Assembly (NCBI GenBank): GCA_945890595.1
Contig: CAMDCQ010000062.1
Location: 1 to 12,438 of the forward strand
DNA: 12,438 bases
Reading direction: 5' to 3'
Source: Chitinophaga pinensis
GTDB lineage: Bacteria > Bacteroidota > Bacteroidia > NS11-12g > UBA9320
The position numbers and the translations under genes were made by a program. The notes below the pieces were generated by a model. It saw only the letters and a list, made by a program, of their open reading frames with translations. It made no database searches and had not been told where the DNA came from. Positions 6,652 through 12,438 of this stretch are shown in pieces; the first letter of the stretch is position 1; each line of letters begins with the position of its first letter.

Positions 6652-7302
6652 ATGAAGGCGTACAACGAAATATTTGAAAACAACAAAAAATGGGTAGCAA
6701 GTAAAAAAGCTACGAACAAAGATTTTTTTAAGCATCTTGCGGAAGGACAAAGTCCGGAAGTGCTCTACATTGGATGCAGTGACAGCCGTGTTTCGGCAGA
6801 AGAAATGACTGGCATGGATCCCGGGGAAATGTTTGTTCACCGTAACATAGCCAATGTAGTTTCAAATAATGATCTAAGTGCGGCGTCTGTAATTGAGTAT
6901 GCCGTTGATGTTTTGCAAGTAAAACATGTAGTGGTTTGCGGTCATTATTACTGTGGTGGTGTTCTAGCTGCTATGAAACCTCAGGATTTGGGAATATTAA
7001 ATCCATGGTTGCGTAATATCAGAGACGTTTACCGATTACATCAAGCAGAGCTAGATTCCATTTCGGATGAAGATGCTAAATACAGAAGACTGGTAGAACT
7101 TAATGTGCAAGAGCAGTGTATTAATGTAATTAAGACAGCGGTGTTACAAAAACATTATTTAAATACGGGTTTTCCTAACGTGCATGGCTGGGTGTTTGAT
7201 ATTCATACCGGCGAGCTGATTGATCTAAAGATTGACTTTGATGATAAGCTCAAACATATTCAAGAAATATATGACTTGGGTAAGGAGATAAATAAAAAGT
7301 AA
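6652..7302 (+). CDS. can: Beta-class carbonic anhydrase
   Basis: Cytosolic zinc enzyme that interconverts CO2 and bicarbonate, supplying bicarbonate for carboxylases and buffering pH. The 216-residue protein has C42, D44 and R46 in GCSDSRVS and H98/C101 in CGHYYCGG. These are the zinc ligands and the Asp-Arg dyad, at the same residue numbers as in E. coli Can. VHRNIANVV at 62-70 and the C-terminal VHGWVFDIHTGEL are also standard for this class, and the length is typical. The residues expected of an active enzyme are therefore present. It has its own promoter upstream and faces the efflux operon, which ends on the other strand. The hairpin at 7320-7350 follows 17 bases after its stop, but no T tract follows it on this strand. 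It is probably a single-gene transcript. Confidence 0.95.
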   Translation: MKAYNEIFENNKKWVASKKATNKDFFKHLAEGQSPEVLYIGCSDSRVSAEEMTGMDPGEMFVHRNIANVVSNNDLSAASVIEYAVDVLQVKHVVVCGHYYCGGVLAAMKPQDLGILNPWLRNIRDVYRLHQAELDSISDEDAKYRRLVELNVQEQCINVIKTAVLQKHYLNTGFPNVHGWVFDIHTGELIDLKIDFDDKLKHIQEIYDLGKEINKK

Positions 7303-7319
7303 ACTAAGTAAAACGTAAA

Positions 7320-7350
7320 AAGGGCAGGTATCAAATGTATACCTGCCCTT
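7320..7350 (-). terminator. Intrinsic terminator of the RND efflux operon
   Basis: A perfect 12-bp stem (AAGGGCAGGTAT with its complement ATACCTGCCCTT) encloses a 7-base loop at 7332-7338. On the minus strand it is followed by T-rich sequence (TTTTACGTTTTAC), so it fits a terminator for the efflux operon, whose last stop codon is at 7397. On the plus strand the hairpin is followed by GTATCAAACC, without a T run, so it would be a weaker stop for the carbonic anhydrase transcript. Confidence 0.85.
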
Positions 7351-7396
7351 GTATCAAACCTCTTTTGGACTTATCAAAAAGTTCATAGACACATAG

Positions 7397-8830
7397 TTAA
7401 TTCCATCCACCTCCAAGTGCCTGATATATTTTCACCACAGCATTCATTTGTTGTTGTTTCACCTCTATTTGCTCTATTCTAGCTTCTAGTGCATCGCGTT
7501 GGGTTAGCAAAACTTCCATATAATCAGCTCTAGCAGAGTTAAATAGGTTCACAGATATGGCGATGGACTCTGTAAGGGCTCGTACTTGTTGTGCTTTAAG
7601 GTCATATCCCAACTGCAGGTTACGGACATTGTTAAGCTGATTTAAAACCTCAGTATATCCCGTTAAAATAGATCTTTCGTAGTTATAAACTGCTTGAATC
7701 TGTTTGGCATTGGCACTGTAATAGGTTGCTTTTATTCCGTTTCTATTTACCAACGGAGATATTATATCTCCTGCGAGAGAATATAACATAGACTCGGGTG
7801 TTTGCATAATATACTTGGGATTAAAAGCTTGATAACCAAGACCTGCACCTAAGCTTAATGAAGGGTAAAAATTAGCTCGTGCTACCTTTACATCTAGTTT
7901 AGCTGCTTCTAATTGTAACTCGGCTTGTCTTATATCGGGTCTCTGAGCTAGAAGCTGAGCTGGTATTCCTGTAGCAATACCTTGAGGCATTCTATCTAAA
8001 AACCCATTAGAACTACGCGTAATTGGTCTTGGAAATCTACCAATTAGTAGGTTTAAATTGTTCTCAGTTTGAATGACTTGTTGTTGTAAAATGAACAAGT
8101 GACTTTGGTTTTTATACACCTCTGCTTCAAATTTAAGGACGGCAAGTTCGGTTACTTTGGCGGCATCTTTTTGTTGCTTTACAAAGCGAAGGGCAGTTTG
8201 CCGCAGATCGATGTTCTTTTTTACAATAGTTACTTGGTTGTCCAATGCTAACAATTCGTAATAACTAGTTGCTATTTCTGCAACCAAATTGGTAACCATA
8301 AAGTTCTTACCCTCAACCGTTGCTAGGTATCGCATAGCGGCTGATTTTTTTGCGTTGCGTAGCTTTCGCCAGATATCCACCTCCCAGTTAGCGTATGCAC
8401 CAAAAGTATAATCAGTAAGAGGGTCAGGAAATTCTACTCCTGATTTTATAGGCAAATTGGATTCTACGGCGCCATTTCGAGTATACTTACCTACTCTGTC
8501 TACGCTAGCACCTCCTCTGAAAGTTAAGAATGGTAGATATTCTCCCTTTTTAGCTCTTACTTCATTCCTTGCTATACTTATTTCTTGGAGCATTAGATTG
8601 AGTTCTTGATTATTTATCAAGGCTGTATCTATTAACTCATTCAGATATGGGTCATTTAAAAATGTCTTCCATATAATCTGAGCAGAGTTTAGGGTATCTG
8701 ACGACTCTTCGTATTGAGCTGGCAAATTTCTATTCTCTTTTTTTTCTGCAATATCGAGTGATTTACAAGCGGAAAACGCTAAAGATACAGCAAACACTAC
8801 AACTATTTGCTTTTTTATATTTTTAATCAT
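7397..8830 (-). CDS. RND efflux outer-membrane channel lipoprotein (TolC-like, NodT family)
   Basis: A 477-residue outer-membrane factor that would form the trimeric exit duct of the pump encoded just upstream. The N-terminus has a lipoprotein-type signal (K3/K6/K7, a hydrophobic core, then a lipobox-like FSAC with C22), so it is probably lipid-anchored as NodT-type channels are. The two homologous halves of the OEP fold are visible: the first with WEVDIWRKLR at 149-158, the second with LLAQRPDIRQAE at 293-304 and ANFYPSLSL at 319-327. Long amphipathic helices fit the periplasmic tunnel. Length is normal. The ATG at 8830 overlaps the end of the pump gene by 8 bases (ATGATTAA holds both start and stop), indicating translational coupling. 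It is the last gene of the operon before the terminator. Confidence 0.93.
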   Translation of the reverse strand: MIKNIKKQIVVVFAVSLAFSACKSLDIAEKKENRNLPAQYEESSDTLNSAQIIWKTFLNDPYLNELIDTALINNQELNLMLQEISIARNEVRAKKGEYLPFLTFRGGASVDRVGKYTRNGAVESNLPIKSGVEFPDPLTDYTFGAYANWEVDIWRKLRNAKKSAAMRYLATVEGKNFMVTNLVAEIATSYYELLALDNQVTIVKKNIDLRQTALRFVKQQKDAAKVTELAVLKFEAEVYKNQSHLFILQQQVIQTENNLNLLIGRFPRPITRSSNGFLDRMPQGIATGIPAQLLAQRPDIRQAELQLEAAKLDVKVARANFYPSLSLGAGLGYQAFNPKYIMQTPESMLYSLAGDIISPLVNRNGIKATYYSANAKQIQAVYNYERSILTGYTEVLNQLNNVRNLQLGYDLKAQQVRALTESIAISVNLFNSARADYMEVLLTQRDALEARIEQIEVKQQQMNAVVKIYQALGGGWN

Positions 8831-11800
8831 GGTGTGTAAAATCTTCTGTTAATGAACTGTCCTCTTCGTTTTTAATTAGTTTTCTACCTTTGGCTAAACT
8901 GCCAAAGATGTAGTAAAGTCCGGGAATGATCACAACCCCGAATATGGTCCCAAATAGCATGCCTCCTAATGCTGAGGCGCCTATGGTTCTATTACCTATA
9001 GCACCTGCACCATGTGCAAGTATAAGGGGAATAAGTCCTGCGATAAATGCAAAAGAGGTCATTAGGATAGGTCGAAAACGTACTTTTGCACCTTCTATTG
9101 CTGCACTAAAAACACTGGCTCCTTGATGCTGTTTTTGTACTGCAAATTCTACAATAAGCACCGCATTTTTGCCCAAAAGGCCTACAAGCATTATTAAGCC
9201 TATTTGGGCGTATATATCGTTTTCTAGTCCCATAAGTTTGAGCAACAGAAATGAGCCAAATACACCTACAGGTAATGAAAATACTACAGCTAAAGGAATA
9301 ATGAAACTTTCGTATTGGGCAGCCAGCACTAAATATACAAATATGAGTACTATGAGAAATACGTAAAGAGATTCGTTACCTCGGTTGGCTTCGTCAAAAG
9401 ATAAGCCTTCCCATGCTATGTCATACCCCCTTGGCAGTGTTTCTTCGGCTACCTCTTTTATTGCGGCAATAGCATCTGCGGTGCTGTATCCTTCAGCGGG
9501 GAGTCCCCTTATAGCGGCAGAATTATACATGTTGTATCGAGTAATCTCATTGGGTCCCTGCGTTTTTTTAAGTGTCATAAAAGCAGAATAGGGTACCATT
9601 TCTCCTTGATCATTTTTTACAAAAAGATTTAAAATATCGGTTGGTAGGCGTCTAAACTCAGGTCCAGATTGCACATATACTTTATAGAATTGATTGAACT
9701 TAATAAATCCTTGCTCATAAGTACTGCCTATTAAAATATTTAAGTTTTCCATAGCTTTCCCTAAAGAAACACCTTTTTGCATAGCCAGATTATTGTCTAT
9801 CACAAGCTCATATTGAGGATAGTTGGCAGCAAAAAAGCTAAATAAACCCGTTAGTTCTTTTCGCTTGCCCAGGTCATCCATGAATTTCTTATTTACCTTG
9901 TCAAATTCCTGATAGTCTGTACTAGAGTTTTTGTCTAGCATACGCATAGAAAAACCACCCGATGAACCAAAACCAGGAATGGCCGGCGGTTCAAAAAATT
10001 CAATGGTAGCTCCCAAATTGCGAGTGTGCTCTTCTAGTTCTTCCATTACTTCTAATACAGTATGCTTACGCTCATCCCAGGGTTTTAGGTTAATAAGGCA
10101 AGTACCCGCATTAGACCCACGACCCTCTGTCATGATCTCATAGCCAGCAAGTGAAGACACAGACTCAACTCCATCTATCTCTTCACAAATTTTTTGTAAA
10201 TTTTGAGAAACTTTGTTAGTAGTTTCTAAAGTGGAGCCTGGAGGTGTTTGTATAATTGCGTATATCGTACCTTGGTCTTCATTGGGTATGAAACCCGATG
10301 GAAGATTTTTTGCTTGAAAGAAAATGCCAATACAAAAAGCTACTAGTATCCCAAAGGTAAGCCATCTTCTATTCACAATCCTCTTAAGTAAGGAGACATA
10401 TTTTCCCGTTAAGTTCTCAAATCCCTCATTAAACTTATCCAATGATCTAGTGATGATATTACGTTTTTTCTCTTTACCGTGATTATTTTTTAGCAATATG
10501 GCACACAATACTGGAGTAAGTGTAAGTGCTATAATAGCAGAGATAACAATAGAGCTAGCCATAGTTATAGAAAATTGTCTATAAAACGTGCCCACTGGCC
10601 CGGTCATAAATGAAATAGGTAAAAATACAGAAACCATAACGGCGGTGATAGCGATAATGGCTCCACTTATTTCTCCGAGTACTTTTTTAACGGCATTGAA
10701 CGGCGTAATGTGCGGATCTTCTTCAAATTTTGCATGCACAGCCTCTACCACCACAATGGCGTCATCTACAACTATACCAATAGCTAAAACCAAAGCAAAA
10801 AGCGTAATAAGATTAATAGAAAGCCCAAATGCTTGCATTACGAAAAAAGCTCCAATCAGCGAAACAGGAACAGCCAAAATAGGTATGAGGGTTGAACGCC
10901 AATCTCCCAAAAAGATAAATACTACAAGGGCTACCAGAATAAATGCATCACGCAAAGTATCGATTACCTGCTCTATAGATGCACCTAAAAATTGAGAAAC
11001 ATCATAGCTTATTTGGTAATCTATTCCTGGAGGGAAACTCTTTTTCATTTCCTCCATTTTTTCTTTTACACTGGCAATTACTTCACTGGCGTTGCTTCCA
11101 TAATTTTGATTGAGTACCATAGCCGCAGAGGGTTTACCATCTAAATTGGAGTAAATATCAAAAAACTCACTGCCAAGTTGTACCTTTCCTATGTCCTTAA
11201 GTAATATTCGCTCCCCATTAGAGTTGGCACGAATTATAATGTTTTCGTATTGTTCCGGTTCATTGTATCGCCCTTTATAGGTAAGTACATATTCTAGTGA
11301 TTGCGCTTGAATACCTGAGCTTTGACCTAGTCTGCCGGGTCTTCCAATAATGCTCTGCTCTTTCATGGCGTCCATTACCTCGTCTATGGATACACTGTAC
11401 GCTCGCATTCTGTCTGGATTTAACCATACCCGCATTGCATATCTTCTGCTACCAAGTATTTGTGTTCGAGCTACACCGTGCACCCTGTTTATTTCTGGGA
11501 TCATTTTAGCATTAGCATAGTTGTACAGAAATTTCTCGTCAACACTTTTGTCCTTGGCATATAAGTTTATATACATTAGCATACTAGGCTGTATAGGCGT
11601 TATAATAACTCCTTCGCGCTGAACCAACTCAGGTAGTAAGGGCATTACCTGATCTACTCTTGTTTTAACTCGGATAACTGCTTGGTTTGGGTCTGTACCT
11701 GGTTCAAAAATGATACGAAGTGTCGCCTCACCTGCACTTGTAGCATCGGTGGCTATATATCGCATACCTTGTACTCCATTTATAGCATTTTCGAGGGTTA

Positions 11801-11987
11801 TTAAAGTAGAGTTAACGAGTACCTCAGCGCTAGAGCCAGGGTACGCTATAAATATATTTACCGTGGTAGGGGCTATCTCAGGAAATTGAGAGATGGGTAG
11901 CTGCTTGATAGCTAATGTACCCATAAATACTATGATGATTGATATTACAATCGCAAAAACGGGTCTATGTATGAATTTTTGAAACAT
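8823..11987 (-). CDS. RND multidrug efflux pump, inner-membrane transporter (HAE-1 / AcrB-like)
   Basis: A 1054-residue proton-driven antiporter of the hydrophobe/amphiphile efflux family. The N-terminal helix and porter entry are typical (FIHRPVFAIVISI at 5-17, then the large periplasmic loop). TM4 carries the proton-relay pair D408-D409 in GIVVDDAIVVVEAV, and TM10 carries K940 in LLGKNAVLIVEFA, in agreement with E. coli AcrB numbering. The second periplasmic loop contains the flexible Gly-rich segment PGFGSSGGF at 671-679. The FGDW-like segment FLGDWRSTLIPILAVP (359-374) and the terminal GTIFGVVIIPGLYY (1013-1026) are family hallmarks. Length is normal and all key residues are present, so it should be functional. 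Substrates cannot be predicted. It starts 24 bases after the membrane fusion gene and overlaps the channel gene by 8 bases. Confidence 0.96.
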   Translation of the reverse strand: MFQKFIHRPVFAIVISIIIVFMGTLAIKQLPISQFPEIAPTTVNIFIAYPGSSAEVLVNSTLITLENAINGVQGMRYIATDATSAGEATLRIIFEPGTDPNQAVIRVKTRVDQVMPLLPELVQREGVIITPIQPSMLMYINLYAKDKSVDEKFLYNYANAKMIPEINRVHGVARTQILGSRRYAMRVWLNPDRMRAYSVSIDEVMDAMKEQSIIGRPGRLGQSSGIQAQSLEYVLTYKGRYNEPEQYENIIIRANSNGERILLKDIGKVQLGSEFFDIYSNLDGKPSAAMVLNQNYGSNASEVIASVKEKMEEMKKSFPPGIDYQISYDVSQFLGASIEQVIDTLRDAFILVALVVFIFLGDWRSTLIPILAVPVSLIGAFFVMQAFGLSINLITLFALVLAIGIVVDDAIVVVEAVHAKFEEDPHITPFNAVKKVLGEISGAIIAITAVMVSVFLPISFMTGPVGTFYRQFSITMASSIVISAIIALTLTPVLCAILLKNNHGKEKKRNIITRSLDKFNEGFENLTGKYVSLLKRIVNRRWLTFGILVAFCIGIFFQAKNLPSGFIPNEDQGTIYAIIQTPPGSTLETTNKVSQNLQKICEEIDGVESVSSLAGYEIMTEGRGSNAGTCLINLKPWDERKHTVLEVMEELEEHTRNLGATIEFFEPPAIPGFGSSGGFSMRMLDKNSSTDYQEFDKVNKKFMDDLGKRKELTGLFSFFAANYPQYELVIDNNLAMQKGVSLGKAMENLNILIGSTYEQGFIKFNQFYKVYVQSGPEFRRLPTDILNLFVKNDQGEMVPYSAFMTLKKTQGPNEITRYNMYNSAAIRGLPAEGYSTADAIAAIKEVAEETLPRGYDIAWEGLSFDEANRGNESLYVFLIVLIFVYLVLAAQYESFIIPLAVVFSLPVGVFGSFLLLKLMGLENDIYAQIGLIMLVGLLGKNAVLIVEFAVQKQHQGASVFSAAIEGAKVRFRPILMTSFAFIAGLIPLILAHGAGAIGNRTIGASALGGMLFGTIFGVVIIPGLYYIFGSLAKGRKLIKNEEDSSLTEDFTHHD

Positions 11988-12011
11988 GATGTTTAGATTT
12001 AATTCTTCAAA

Positions 12012-12438
12012 TTATTCTGCGTAAAGCTCAAGTTCAGATATTACTTTTTGAGGGTCCTGAAAATTGACCTTTATAATCTCGTTTTCACGCACTAATCTTA
12101 GCCCCTCAAGCAATATTCTATCTTCTGCTTTTAAGCCGCTTTTTAGTACGAAAATATGGGGCAATTCGGCATCTATAACAATCTCTCTTGATGTAACTTT
12201 GCCTGCTTTGTCTATTACAAAAACATACTTCTTTTCCAACACCTCAAACGTGGCTTTTTGCGGAATGATTAAAGCGTTTTTTAATACTCTAGAAACTAAA
12301 ATATTTCCGGTTTCACCATGTCTTAAGAGTTTATCTGGATTGTCAAAAGTAGCTCTGAAGGCAATATTGCCTGTTTCATTATTGAAATCTCCTTCTATGG
12401 TTTCAACTATTCCGTGGTAGTCAAACATTTCGCCATTT
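12012..12438 (-). CDS. RND efflux membrane fusion protein (AcrA/HlyD-like), C-terminal part, 5' end beyond right edge
   Basis: The last 141 codons of a periplasmic adaptor that would bridge the pump and the outer-membrane channel. The frame enters from the right edge. An ATG at 12428 is internal to this frame (it continues upstream as Asn-Gly-Glu), so it is not the start. The visible part holds the end of the beta-barrel domain (FRATFDNPDKLLRHGETGNI, compare the usual F-NPD-LL-PG-V pattern), followed by the membrane-proximal domain (ALIIPQKATFEVLEKKYVFV, then LKAEDRILLEGL). The signal peptide, hairpin and lipoyl domains lie outside the window. It is the first of the three efflux genes visible, 24 bases upstream of the pump gene. 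The operon promoter and any regulator must lie beyond 12438. Confidence 0.9.
   Translation of the reverse strand, partial: NGEMFDYHGIVETIEGDFNNETGNIAFRATFDNPDKLLRHGETGNILVSRVLKNALIIPQKATFEVLEKKYVFVIDKAGKVTSREIVIDAELPHIFVLKSGLKAEDRILLEGLRLVRENEIIKVNFQDPQKVISELELYAE

Noticed and set aside
7329..7378. Three copies of TATCAAA spaced 23 and 20 bases apart
   Set aside because: The unit is short, the spacing unequal, and one copy lies partly in the terminator stem and loop. Not a repeat array or CRISPR.
10588..10995. Plus-strand open frame of 135 codons inside the RND pump gene
   Set aside because: It lies antisense to a conserved region of the pump including the TM4 segment. Its composition (Thr/Ile/Ser-rich low complexity) is what the complement of such codons gives, and it has no promoter or family resemblance.
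12064..12420. Plus-strand open frame of 118 codons antisense to the membrane fusion protein
   Set aside because: The minus-strand frame shows clear adaptor-protein motifs and runs off the edge. The opposite frame shows no motif.

Overview
The window looks like chromosomal DNA of a Bacteroidota, probably a marine or aquatic member of the Flavobacteriia/Cytophagia. The base composition is moderately AT-rich. Gene starts lack clear Shine-Dalgarno sequences. Most upstream regions carry the Bacteroidota-type -7 box TAnnTTTG. Several proteins (the multi-TM sensor kinase, the short outer-membrane barrel, the NodT-type lipoprotein efflux channel) are of types I associate with this phylum. Genus-level placement is not possible from what I can see.

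Left part (1-3233, minus strand): hldD, for ADP-heptose synthesis towards LPS core, is followed in a four-base TTGA overlap by a very large membrane sensor protein. That protein fills 2277 to 1 and runs off the left edge before its expected kinase domain. Middle part (3397-7302): a plus-strand 6-pyruvoyl-tetrahydropterin-synthase-like gene converges with 9 bp spacing on a minus-strand outer-membrane barrel gene of unknown role. Next come a plus-strand pair (NAD(P)-binding atypical SDR and NAPE-PLD/UlaG-like metallo-hydrolase) and a beta-carbonic anhydrase with its own well-formed promoter. Right part (7320-12438, minus strand): a tripartite RND efflux operon in the order membrane fusion protein (5' end beyond the right edge), inner-membrane RND pump, lipoprotein outer-membrane channel. 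It ends at a strong hairpin-plus-T-tract terminator.

The only set of genes with a firmly linked function is the efflux operon, whose three products together would span both membranes and expel hydrophobic or amphiphilic compounds with proton-motive force. hldD, the barrel protein, the sensor and possibly the lipid-type hydrolase all touch the cell envelope, but I see no proof that they form one pathway. There are no tRNA or rRNA genes, CRISPR arrays, insertion sequences or phage genes visible. No intergenic gap exceeds about 165 bp.

I do not see convincing evidence of an entirely new system. The best leads are: the translationally coupled hldD-sensor pair with its unusual multi-TM sensor; the eukaryote-like (Cx5HGH) pterin synthase; promoter boxes placed almost on top of start codons; an overlapping upstream ORF with an A8 tract before the SDR gene; and the SDR plus NAPE-PLD-like gene pair.
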